Positions 35,265 through 42,883 of a DNA stretch of 64,000 bases are shown here, piece after piece. The position numbers and the translations under genes are program-made. Positions within the stretch are counted from its first letter, which is position 1. Every line of letters begins with the position of its first letter. The DNA is from Arthrobacter globiformis (GTDB lineage: Bacteria; Actinomycetota; Actinomycetes; Actinomycetales; Micrococcaceae): NCBI RefSeq assembly GCF_030817195.1, contig NZ_JAUSYZ010000001.1, positions 124,001 to 188,000 of the forward strand, in the 5' to 3' direction. The notes beneath the pieces are model-generated. The model worked only from the letters and a program-made list of their open reading frames with translations, had not been told where the DNA came from and did not search any database.

Positions 35265-37184
35265 TCAGTGGTTGGTTTTGGTCAGGTTGTGCAGGTGGTC
35301 GTACTGGACGGCATGGCGCACCGGCGCGTTGGGCGCCCCGTAGCCGTCGTAGTTGCCGCGGCGTTCCACCATTTCGAAGAACACGCTGCCCACCGTGGCG
35401 GTGTAGAAGTGCAGGAACTCACCGTCGGCGTCGCGGTCGTACAGCAGGTTGAGGTCCCGGAGCGTGTCCAGGAAACCGGGGTCGAGGTCGAAGCGGGCGT
35501 CCAGGTCCTCGTAGTAGTTTTCCGGGATCTGCAGGAACGCCAGTCCCCGGTCGCGGGCGGCGCGGGCGGTGGCCACCAGGTCATCCACGGCGAACGCGAT
35601 GTGCTCCTGGTAGGTCTTCCGCGGTGCCGTTCCGAGGTCCGCACCGTCCTGCTGGATGACCGGTGCCAGGTTCAGGACCAGGCGCACGTCCCGGTCCGAG
35701 GTCTGCATGACCTGGGACCGGACCAGTCCGCTGGGGCTGGCGACCTCGGCGTACGGCTGCGGCTCCAGCGCCAGGGCGCTCGTATAGAAGAGGACAGCCT
35801 CGTCGAAGTGCTGCCACGGCTGGGCCAGGTTCACGTGGTCGATCACCGCGGTCCGGGCGCCGGACGGTACCTCGAGCCCCTCCCCGAACTCCCGCGTCCA
35901 CGCAGCGGTTCCGTCCGGGTTGCCCTGGCACAGGAAGATCTCGGTGGAGTCCGGGGCGGCGAAGCCCTGGAACACTTCCTCGTTGGCCTGGCTCTTCCGC
36001 GGAACCACGGGGGCCTTGAGCTGCTGGGCGCGGGCCGAGGCAATCACCGGGGAATCGACGTCGAACCCCAGGGCGGCGATGGCCGGCTCGGCGGCCTCGG
36101 GGGCCTGTTCGTTGACGATCACCCGGGCGTGGCCCATGGTCCAGAGCTGGACGTCCTTGGTGCGGTGGCGGCCGTTGAACTCGAAGCCAAGCTGTCCGAG
36201 GACCTTTTCCAGCACCCCGGTGTCCGCGGCCTTGACCTCGGCGAAGTTGAAGCCGGCGGGCTCCGCCACCTGCGGGAGCGTTGCAAGCTCCATGGGATAA
36301 CGACGGCGGGCAGGGGCCGGAGGACCACCAGCAACAGCACCACCGGCGGCGGCCGGCGCGTTCGCGTCCAGCCACTTGGCGCTCTGTTCCTCCAGCCAGA
36401 TCAGCGAGCGCATCGCGTCAACGGCGGTGCGTTCGACGTCGGACTGGCGGAAGACGTCGTTGAAAACCTCGAGCGAGACCGGCCCGGTGTAGCCGGCGCG
36501 GACCACGTGGCCCATGAACTTGGCGAGCTCGAACTGGCCCTCGCCCGGGAAGACGCGGTAGTGCCGGCTCCAGGAGAGCACGTCCATGGAGAGCTTGGGG
36601 GCGTCGGCCACCTGGACGAAGAAGATCTTGTCCGCGTTGATGTCCTCGATGGGCGCGGTGTCCCAGTCTCGGGACAGGATGTGGAAGGAGTCCAGGCAGG
36701 TGCCGAGGTTGGGGTGGTCCACCTTCGCCACGAGGCGGTGGGCGTGCTCGTAGTCGTTGACGTACTTGCCCCAGGCGAGGGCCTCGTAGGCAACCTTGAC
36801 GCCGTGCTCACCCGCGAGGTCCGCCAGGGCGGCGAGCTGCGCGGCGCGGAGGTCGTCGTCGTCGATCGTGGCCGTGGCGACGTTGGTGCAGACCAGGATG
36901 GTGTCCATGCCCAGCCGGGACATGAGCCGGAACTTGGCCTCGGCCCGGCGGAGGTTGGCCGCGAGCAGATCCTCGGTCACGCTGTCGAAATCGCGGAACG
37001 GCTGGTAGAGGTCCAGCGTGAGGCCAAGGTCCGCGGCCATCCTGCGGACCTCTTCGGGGCTGAGCGACGAGGTGACCAGGTCCTGCTCGAAGATCTCGAT
37101 GCCGTCGAAGCCCGCGATCGCGCAGGCCTGCATCTTTTCCTTCAGCGTGCCGGAGAGGCATACGGTGGCGATCCCGGTGCGCAT
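35265..37184 (-). CDS. quiC: 3-dehydroshikimate dehydratase, QuiC type (fused to HPPD-like domain)
   Basis: 639 residues in two domains. Residues about 1-275 are a xylose-isomerase-like TIM barrel (GIATVCLSGTLKEKMQACAIAGF, NLGTCLDSFHIL, VFPGEGQFEL) with metal-binding Glu/Asp/His positions; after an Ala/Pro linker, residues about 295-639 are a vicinal-oxygen-chelate region resembling 4-hydroxyphenylpyruvate dioxygenase (DHVNLAQPW, HIAFAVDD, FFEMVERRGNYDGYG). The fusion is the known bacterial QuiC form, in which the barrel makes protocatechuate from 3-dehydroshikimate. It overlaps the upstream dehydrogenase by one base (TGATG) and feeds pcaHG directly. Confidence 0.92.
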   Translation of the reverse strand: MRTGIATVCLSGTLKEKMQACAIAGFDGIEIFEQDLVTSSLSPEEVRRMAADLGLTLDLYQPFRDFDSVTEDLLAANLRRAEAKFRLMSRLGMDTILVCTNVATATIDDDDLRAAQLAALADLAGEHGVKVAYEALAWGKYVNDYEHAHRLVAKVDHPNLGTCLDSFHILSRDWDTAPIEDINADKIFFVQVADAPKLSMDVLSWSRHYRVFPGEGQFELAKFMGHVVRAGYTGPVSLEVFNDVFRQSDVERTAVDAMRSLIWLEEQSAKWLDANAPAAAGGAVAGGPPAPARRRYPMELATLPQVAEPAGFNFAEVKAADTGVLEKVLGQLGFEFNGRHRTKDVQLWTMGHARVIVNEQAPEAAEPAIAALGFDVDSPVIASARAQQLKAPVVPRKSQANEEVFQGFAAPDSTEIFLCQGNPDGTAAWTREFGEGLEVPSGARTAVIDHVNLAQPWQHFDEAVLFYTSALALEPQPYAEVASPSGLVRSQVMQTSDRDVRLVLNLAPVIQQDGADLGTAPRKTYQEHIAFAVDDLVATARAARDRGLAFLQIPENYYEDLDARFDLDPGFLDTLRDLNLLYDRDADGEFLHFYTATVGSVFFEMVERRGNYDGYGAPNAPVRHAVQYDHLHNLTKTNH

Positions 37185-38065
37185 CAGACGGCCACCTCTT
37201 CCGCGGCGATGAGCTCCAGGAAGTGGGCGCGCATCCGTTCGGCGTCGGGCTCGAGTCCGGTGAAGATCCGGAAAGCGTCGGCGGCCTGCCCCACGGCCAT
37301 GCGTCCGCCGTCCAGCACCTGGCAGCCCTTGGCCCGCGATTCGCGGACGAGCTCGGTTTCGATGGGGCGGTAGACGATATCCGCCACCCAGTGCCGGGGC
37401 TCCACGAGGGCCATGTCCAGCGGTGTGCCGGGGTGGGCGGCCATGCCCACGGGGGTGCAGTGCACCAGCCCGTCGGCGGCGGGCATCAGCTGCGGCAGCT
37501 CCGCCGTCGTGCGTGCGGTGACGGTGCGGTCCGGGAAGAAGCCGGCCAGTTCGGCGGCGCGTTCGGCGCAGCGCGCCGGGTCCGTGTCCACGAGTTCCAG
37601 CGTCTGTACGCCGGCCGTGAGCAGGGCGTAGGCGACGGCGGATCCGGCGCCGCCCGCTCCCAGCTGCACCACGCGGTCCAGCCCGGCGTCCGGAAGTCCG
37701 GAGCCGAGGGCGGCGGCGAAGCCGGAGAAGTCTGTGTTGTGGCCGATGAACCGGCCGTCCTGGATAACCACGGTGTTGACGGCGCCCAGGCGTTCGGCGT
37801 CGGGGGCGATCTCATCGAGGTGCTGGAGGACCAGCTGCTTGCACGGGTGCGTGATGTTCAGCCCGTTGAAGCCCATCCGGTAGGCGCTTTGCAGCAGGTC
37901 GCCGACGGCGGTGGCCGGCAGGTCGAGCTCGTGCAGGTCGATGGGCCGGTACAGGTAGCGGACGCCCTGGACGTCGCCTTCGCGCTCGTGCATGTGGGGC
38001 GAGAGCGACGGCATTACGCCATCCCCGACAAGTCCTATGAGGTAGGACTCGGTTCGATTGCTCAT
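37184..38065 (-). CDS. Shikimate/quinate dehydrogenase (AroE family, catabolic)
   Basis: 293 residues. Substrate-binding Lys in NGLNITHPCKQLV, Asp in IGHNTDFSGFA, and nucleotide-binding loop VVQLGAGGAGSAVAYALL are visible. The loop SPHMHERE, where biosynthetic AroE has SxSP, and GVRYLYRPIDLHEL place it near the catabolic NAD-dependent (QsuD-like) branch. It would oxidise shikimate to 3-dehydroshikimate, the QuiC substrate. ATG at 38065 follows AAAGGAG. It is the first gene of the catabolic operon; a palindrome at 38174 lies in its promoter region. Confidence 0.88.
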   Translation of the reverse strand: MSNRTESYLIGLVGDGVMPSLSPHMHEREGDVQGVRYLYRPIDLHELDLPATAVGDLLQSAYRMGFNGLNITHPCKQLVLQHLDEIAPDAERLGAVNTVVIQDGRFIGHNTDFSGFAAALGSGLPDAGLDRVVQLGAGGAGSAVAYALLTAGVQTLELVDTDPARCAERAAELAGFFPDRTVTARTTAELPQLMPAADGLVHCTPVGMAAHPGTPLDMALVEPRHWVADIVYRPIETELVRESRAKGCQVLDGGRMAVGQAADAFRIFTGLEPDAERMRAHFLELIAAEEVAV

Positions 38066-38173
38066 GCGTGCGGCTCCTTTGACAACGGCACTCGACCGGC
38101 TTGGGCGCCTGCTGCGCCCCGTGCTGGCCGGGTGATACGGATAACAGTACAGGAAAAGTTCATATGATGCACT

Positions 38174-38194
38174 CTTGTTCTACATACGAACAAG
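38174..38194. promoter_or_regulatory. Palindromic operator upstream of the shikimate/pca operon
   Basis: CTTGTTC and GAACAAG are perfect inverted arms separated by TACATAC, about 110 bases upstream of the first operon gene. IclR activators of the PcaU/PobR kind bind palindromes of this kind, so either the IclR at 38241 or PcaR at 27231 could use it. Confidence 0.55.
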
Positions 38195-38216
38195 TGAGTT
38201 TCGGGCAGCATGTCCG

Positions 38217-38249
38217 GTGCGGTTTAGCGCTGTGTGCGGTTTAGCGCTG
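38217..38249. repeat. 17-bp tandem duplication over the IclR stop codon
   Basis: GTGCGGTTTAGCGCTG occurs at 38217-38232 and 38234-38249. The second copy includes the stop codon and last residues of the IclR gene, so the first copy looks like a duplicated gene end. Confidence 0.75.
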
Positions 38250-39089
38250 GGGCAGCCGGGCGGAAAGCTCGACGGCGGCCGCCTGCAGGAGGGGAACCAG
38301 CGCCACCAGCGCCTCCATGCTGAGCCGGAACACCGGAACAGCGGTGGCCAGGGAGGCGAAGGCGATGCCTTGGGAGTTGAAGACCGGCACCGCCACGGCG
38401 CGCATGCCCAGCTCGTTTTCCTCATCCATGACGGCGTAGCCCTGCCGGCGGACCTTCTCGATTTCTGCGCGGAAGGCGTCCCGGTCGGTGATGGACAGGC
38501 CGGTCAGGGGCTCCAGCGGAAGCTCCTCGAGCAGCCGTTCGCGGTCCTCGTCCTCAGCGAATGCGACGAGCGCCTTGCCGACGGACGTGGTGTGGAGCGC
38601 ACCGAGATGCCCGGGGTCGCTGGTGACGCGGAATGTCTGCGGGCCGTCCACTTTGTTCACAGTGAGGTGGTGGATACCGTCACGGACGGAGAGGATGGTC
38701 GCCTCCCCCGTCTGCTCAGTAACGCGGCGCAGGATGGGCAGTGCCGTACCGGCGAACCCGTGGTGGCTGGAGACCGCCTGGCCCAGCTGGAAGATGCGAA
38801 GGCCAAGGTGGTAGCGGCGCCCGTCCGGCTCGTAGTCCACGAACCCGTCACGGGTGAGCGAGCCAAGGAGCCGGTAGGTGGTGCTGAAGGGAAGGTCCGC
38901 GCGCCGGGAAATCTCCGCCGCACTGGCTCCGCGGGGCTCATCCCCGAGCAGGACCAGCAGGCCCAGGGCTTTGCCCACCATGTCGGTGCGGGATTCCCCC
39001 CTGGCGGGTCTTGCCGCTTCAGCGGGGGCATCTGCTTCAACGGGGGCATTCGGGGAGGCGTCTTCGCCTGTGGCTTCCTTCACACTCAT
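38241..39089 (-). CDS. IclR-family transcriptional regulator of the shikimate region
   Basis: 282 residues. The first 30 residues are Ala/Pro/Glu-rich; the winged helix spans about 32-95 (GKALGLLVLLGDEPRGASAAE, TTYRLLGSLTRDGFV) and the effector domain follows (ILSVRDGIHHLTVNKVDGP, GALHTTSVGKALVAFAED, MDEENELGMRAVAVPVF). ATG at 39089 is preferred over TTG at 39107. It is divergent from the MHS carrier and upstream of the catabolic operon on the same strand, so it probably controls both. An effector such as shikimate or dehydroshikimate is inferred. Confidence 0.87.
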   Translation of the reverse strand: MSVKEATGEDASPNAPVEADAPAEAARPARGESRTDMVGKALGLLVLLGDEPRGASAAEISRRADLPFSTTYRLLGSLTRDGFVDYEPDGRRYHLGLRIFQLGQAVSSHHGFAGTALPILRRVTEQTGEATILSVRDGIHHLTVNKVDGPQTFRVTSDPGHLGALHTTSVGKALVAFAEDEDRERLLEELPLEPLTGLSITDRDAFRAEIEKVRRQGYAVMDEENELGMRAVAVPVFNSQGIAFASLATAVPVFRLSMEALVALVPLLQAAAVELSARLPQR

Positions 39090-39108
39090 AGCTCGATGTT
39101 GCCACAAT

Positions 39109-39197
39109 GTGAGAGCTATTTCTAGATCGTGAGCAGTTTTCTTGACAGGTGACTGCCCTCACAGCCATCATTGCTGTATCGCACAAGTAGCTCTCAC
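39109..39197. promoter_or_regulatory. Spaced 10-bp inverted repeat in the IclR-MHS divergent region
   Basis: GTGAGAGCTA (39109-39118) and its exact inverse TAGCTCTCAC (39188-39197) bracket a TTGACA box (39142-39147) facing the MHS gene. A second inverted pair, CAAGTAGC (39184-39191) and GCTACTTG (39203-39210), overlaps the right arm. These are good candidates for IclR binding sites controlling both divergent genes. Confidence 0.55.
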
Positions 39198-39318
39198 CAT
39201 GTGGCTACTTGGTCCGGGTCGGTCTTTCCAAGGACCTCCGCCGCATCTTCCCCCACAAGGACGGCGGCCGCGACCCCTGATCCATCCCGCGACAACGTCG
39301 TCCCCCTGAAGGAACACC

Positions 39319-40639
39319 ATGAGCCAGACCATTCCGTCCGCCGCGCCGGGCACTGTTGCCCCGGCCGGGACACCGAAGAAGGCAGCCCTTGCCAGCTTCC
39401 TCGGCAGCGCCGTCGAGTACTACGACTTCTTTATCTTCGGCTCGGCAGCCGCCCTGATCTTCCCGCACGTGTTTTTCCCGAACGCTGACGCCAATGCCGC
39501 CATCATGTCCTTTGCGACCTTTGGCTTTGCCTACATCGCCAGGCCCGTTGGCGCCGTTGTCCTGGGCCACTTCGGTGACCGGGTGGGCAGGCGCAAGGTC
39601 CTCATGTTCACCCTGGTCCTCATGGGTGCCTCCACATTCCTGATCGGCTGCCTGCCGGACTTCAACACGGTGGGCTGGTGGGCTCCGGCCCTTCTGGTTC
39701 TGGCGCGCCTTTGCCAGGGCCTCTCCGCGGCCGGTGAACAGGCCGGCGCCTCCTCCATGACCCTGGAGCACGCTCCGGACAACCAGCGTTCCTTCTTCAC
39801 CTCGTGGACCCTCACCGGCACCCAGGGCGGCCAGATCCTGGCGGCACTCGTCTTCATTCCCGTGCTCGCACTGCCCGACGAAGTCAAGTACGGCATCGGC
39901 TGGCGGATCCCCTTCTGGCTCAGCGCCGTGGTTGTCCTGATTGCCTTCTTCATCCGCCGAACCCTGCACGAGCCGCCGGCCTTCGAAGCCGCCCAGAAGT
40001 CGGCCCAGATCGCCAAGCTGCCCGTGGCTGACCTGCTCAATGCCCACTGGCGCGACGTCCTGCGCGTCATCTGCTGCGCCTTCATCGCCGCCGTCTCCAC
40101 GGTGTTCGGCACCCTCGCCATCAGTTACGCCAAGACAGTTGCAGGCGTGGACGGCACCATCACCCTCTGGCTCGTGGTGGGCGCCAACCTCGTGGCCCTG
40201 GGCACCCAGCCGCTCTTCGGCAAGCTGGCCGACCGGATCGGCCGGAAGCCGGTCTACATTTACGGCGCCCTGTCCAGCGCGGCCCTGGCCCCGCTGTTCC
40301 TGCTGAGCCTCGAGTCCGGCAACGTGCCGCTGATGTTCCTGGCCGCCATCGCCTTCTTCTCCTGCGGCTATGCAGCCTCGAACGCCGTCTGGCCTTCCTT
40401 CTACGCCGAGATGTTCAGCACCAAGGTGCGTTTCTCCGGCCTGGCCATCGGCACGCAGCTCGGCTTCCTGATGGCAGGCTTCGCCCCGGCCATCGTTGCG
40501 GCCCATGGGCGGAATCAAGCCCGGCGGTTGGGTGCAGATCAGCATCTTCACCGCGGTCATCTGCGTCGTCGCCGCCGTCTCCGCGCTGACGGCCAAGGAA
40601 ACGTTCAAGGTTCCCACCAAGGAGCTCGGGCTCAAGTAG
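39319..40639 (+). pseudogene. MHS-family carrier (shikimate-type), frameshifted near the 3' end
   Basis: The frame from ATG 39319 gives a clear MHS transporter (SFLGSAVEYYDFFIFGSAAAL, FAYIARPVGAVVLGHFGDRVGR, KLADRIGRKPVY) but after FAPAIVAA, near 40499-40506 (GCGGCCCATGGGC), it becomes arginine-rich. Removing one C restores MGGIKPGGWVQISIFTAV and a normal ending (ELGLK, TAG at 40637-40639). Only the last helix is affected. It is divergent from the IclR gene and next to shikimate catabolic genes, so a shikimate/quinate-type substrate is likely. Whether the lesion is real or a base-calling error is open. Confidence 0.82.
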
Positions 40640-40666
40640 ACCGGAGCCAAAGCAAACTATTACGAC

Positions 40667-40707
40667 GACGGCGGTCCGCCCCTTTTCGGAGGGGGCGGAC
40701 CGCCGTC
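40667..40707. terminator. Bidirectional terminator between MHS and ligase genes
   Basis: A 16-bp perfect stem (40667-40682 with 40692-40707) with loop TTTTCGGAG sits between the convergent genes ending at 40639 and 40754. Confidence 0.75.
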
Positions 40708-40748
40708 GGGGTTTAAGGCGTCGGGGTTGGAGGCGTCGGGGTTTAACC
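40704..40748. repeat. Three 15-bp tandem repeats next to the terminator
   Basis: Units of CGTCGGGGTTTAAGG type at 40704-40718, 40719-40733 and 40734-40748; the middle copy has GGA for TAA. Non-coding. Confidence 0.75.
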
Positions 40749-40753
40749 AGCCA

Positions 40754-41821
40754 TCAGGTGGCGAGCACTTCGGCGAGGTCGAACTTCACCGGTTCCTCGA
40801 GCTGCTCATAGGTGCAGGACTCGGGGTCCCGGTCCGGGCGCCAGCGAACGAACTGCGCCGTGTGGCGGAACCGCTCGCCTTCCATGTGGTCGTACTTCAC
40901 TTCCAGCACGCGCTCCGGCCGCAGCGGCGTGAAGGACAGGTCCTTGCCCGCACTCCACCGGCTGCCCTCCGCGTTGCGGGGTGTCCGGGCGCCCTCCTCC
41001 TGCTTGGCCCAGGCCCACGGATGCTCGTCGAAGCTGGTGACCAGGGGCTGGAGCTCCTCGAAAAGCTCCTTGCGCCGCTTCATCGGAAAGGCGCCCACCA
41101 CGCCCACGCTGGCGAGTTCGCCGTCGGGTTTGTACAGGCCCAGCAGCAGCGACCCGATCGCGTCGGGGCCGCTCTTGTGGACGCGGTATCCGGCCAGGAC
41201 ACAGTCGGCGGTCCGTTCGTGCTTGATCTTGAACATCACGCGCTTGTCGGGCTGGTATGGCCCGTCCAGCGGTTTGGCGATGATTCCGTCCAGGCCGGCG
41301 CCCTCGAACTGGTGGAACCATTTGCCGGCCAGCTCCGGGTCCTGCGTGGCGGCGGTCAGGTGGACCGGGGCGCTGGCGGCGGTGAAGGCCTGTTCCAGGG
41401 CCGCGCGCCGTTCGGCGAAGGGGCGGCCGCTGAAGTCCTCGTCGCCGAGGGCCAGCAGGTCGAAGGCCACAAATTTCGCCGGCGTCTGCTCGGAAAGCAT
41501 CTTGACCCTGCTGGCGGCGGGATGGATGCGCTGCTGCAGCGCGTCGAAATCCAGCCGGTCACCGGTGGAGCCCACAAGGACAATCTCGCCGTCAATCACG
41601 CATTTAGGCGGCAGGTTGGCCTTCAGCGCCTCCACGAGTTCGGGAAAGTAGCGCGTCATCGGCTTCTCGTTGCGGCTGCCGATCTCCACGTCGTCGCCGT
41701 CGCGGAAGATGATGGAGCGGAATCCGTCCCACTTCGGCTCATAGCTCAGGCGGCCTTCGGGGATGGCGCCGACCGATTTGGCCAGCATGGGGGCGACAGG
41801 GGGCATGACCGGCAGCTGCAT
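40754..41821 (-). CDS. ligC: ATP-dependent DNA ligase, LigC type
   Basis: 355 residues. The nucleotidyltransferase motif I EPKWDGFR carries the adenylated lysine (Lys30); motif III-like VAFDLLAL, motif IV GLDGIIAKPLDGPY and motif V MFKIKHERTADCV follow, then an OB domain with VVGAFPMKRRKELFEELQPL. Length and order match actinobacterial LigC, a repair ligase accessory to the main NAD-dependent ligase. ATG at 41821 (MQLPVMPPV) has GGGG upstream; ATG at 41830 is an alternative. No Ku or polymerase-domain gene is adjacent. Confidence 0.9.
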   Translation of the reverse strand: MQLPVMPPVAPMLAKSVGAIPEGRLSYEPKWDGFRSIIFRDGDDVEIGSRNEKPMTRYFPELVEALKANLPPKCVIDGEIVLVGSTGDRLDFDALQQRIHPAASRVKMLSEQTPAKFVAFDLLALGDEDFSGRPFAERRAALEQAFTAASAPVHLTAATQDPELAGKWFHQFEGAGLDGIIAKPLDGPYQPDKRVMFKIKHERTADCVLAGYRVHKSGPDAIGSLLLGLYKPDGELASVGVVGAFPMKRRKELFEELQPLVTSFDEHPWAWAKQEEGARTPRNAEGSRWSAGKDLSFTPLRPERVLEVKYDHMEGERFRHTAQFVRWRPDRDPESCTYEQLEEPVKFDLAEVLAT

Positions 41822-41911
41822 AGGCCCCATTCTTGCCCGGGACCTTGCCCGGCGCTACCCCCGGCCCCCACACCCTCGACATGGCCCCCTGCCCGCCGGT
41901 AGACATTAACG

Positions 41912-42883
41912 ATGGCAGCTATCGGTTTCCACGCATCGCATGAACAGATCAGCCCCGGCCAGCTCCTCAAGGACGTCCGGCTCGCCGAGGAGGCGGGCTT
42001 CGCCGCCGCCATGTGTTCGGACCACATCGAACCGTGGTCGGCGCGGCAGGGGCATTCGGGCTTCGCGTGGTCCTGGCTCGGGGCCGCCCTGGCCACCACC
42101 AACCTGCGCTTCGGCGTGGTTACAGCGCCGGGCCAGCGGTACCACCCGGCCATCATCGCCCACGCCTCGGCCACGCTGGCGTCCATGTTTCCGGGCCGGT
42201 TCTGGATGGCTCCGGGCAGCGGCGAGAATATGAACGAGCACGTCACGGGTGACCCGTGGCCGCTGAAGGAGACGCGCCAGCAACGGCTGGAAGAATGCGT
42301 GGACATCATCCGCCGGCTGCACGCGGGCGAGGAGGTGACCCACCACGGCCTGGTCACCGTGGAACAGGCGCGGATCTGGGATGTGCCCTCGCCACCGCCG
42401 CCCTTGATCGCACCAGCCATCAGCGTGGAAACGGCCCGCCGGGCGGCCAGCTGGGCTGACGGCCTGGTGACGGTGAACCAGCCAGCCGAAAAGCTCACGG
42501 AAATGCTGGCGGCGTACCGATCCGACGGCGGCAAGGGTAAGGCCGTCCTGCAGATCCACCTGTCCTGGGCTCCCCGGGAGGAGGACGCCGTCGCCATTGC
42601 CATGGATCAGTGGCGTTCGAACGTCTTCGCCCCGCCCATCCCCTGGGACCTGCCGACGGCAGCGCACTTCGACGGCGTCAGCGCCGACGTCGGGGAGGCC
42701 CAAGTCCGGAAATCGGTGAACGTCTCCGCCAGCCTGGACCGCCACGTGCAGTGGCTCGGCGAGTATCTGGACCTCGGCTTCGACGAGCTGTACCTGCACT
42801 TCGTGGGGCAGGAGCAGGCGCCGTTCATCGACGCCTTCGCGCAGAGCGTCCTGCCGCAGCTGCGGAAGGTTCCGGTGGCATGA
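41912..42883 (+). CDS. LLM-class flavin-dependent oxidoreductase (TIGR03885-like)
   Basis: 323 residues with the bacterial-luciferase-like barrel: FHASHEQISPGQLLKDVRLAEE at the start, AMCSDHIEPWSARQGHSGF, RFGVVTAPGQRYHPAIIAH and RFWMAPGSGENMNEHVTGD. The pattern fits the TIGR03885 group of flavin-dependent LLM proteins. Its stop overlaps the next ATG (ATGA), coupling it to a trehalose-synthase-like GH13 enzyme. Substrate and cofactor (FMN or F420) are not established. Confidence 0.85.
   Translation: MAAIGFHASHEQISPGQLLKDVRLAEEAGFAAAMCSDHIEPWSARQGHSGFAWSWLGAALATTNLRFGVVTAPGQRYHPAIIAHASATLASMFPGRFWMAPGSGENMNEHVTGDPWPLKETRQQRLEECVDIIRRLHAGEEVTHHGLVTVEQARIWDVPSPPPPLIAPAISVETARRAASWADGLVTVNQPAEKLTEMLAAYRSDGGKGKAVLQIHLSWAPREEDAVAIAMDQWRSNVFAPPIPWDLPTAAHFDGVSADVGEAQVRKSVNVSASLDRHVQWLGEYLDLGFDELYLHFVGQEQAPFIDAFAQSVLPQLRKVPVA

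Noticed and set aside
35160..37373. 737-codon plus-strand frame opposite quiC
   Set aside because: Low-complexity Val/Gly/Glu product with no motifs; quiC on the other strand is unmistakable.
40704..40748. Origin-type or regulatory iterons
   Set aside because: Only three imperfect 15-bp units between convergent genes next to a terminator; no replication gene nearby.
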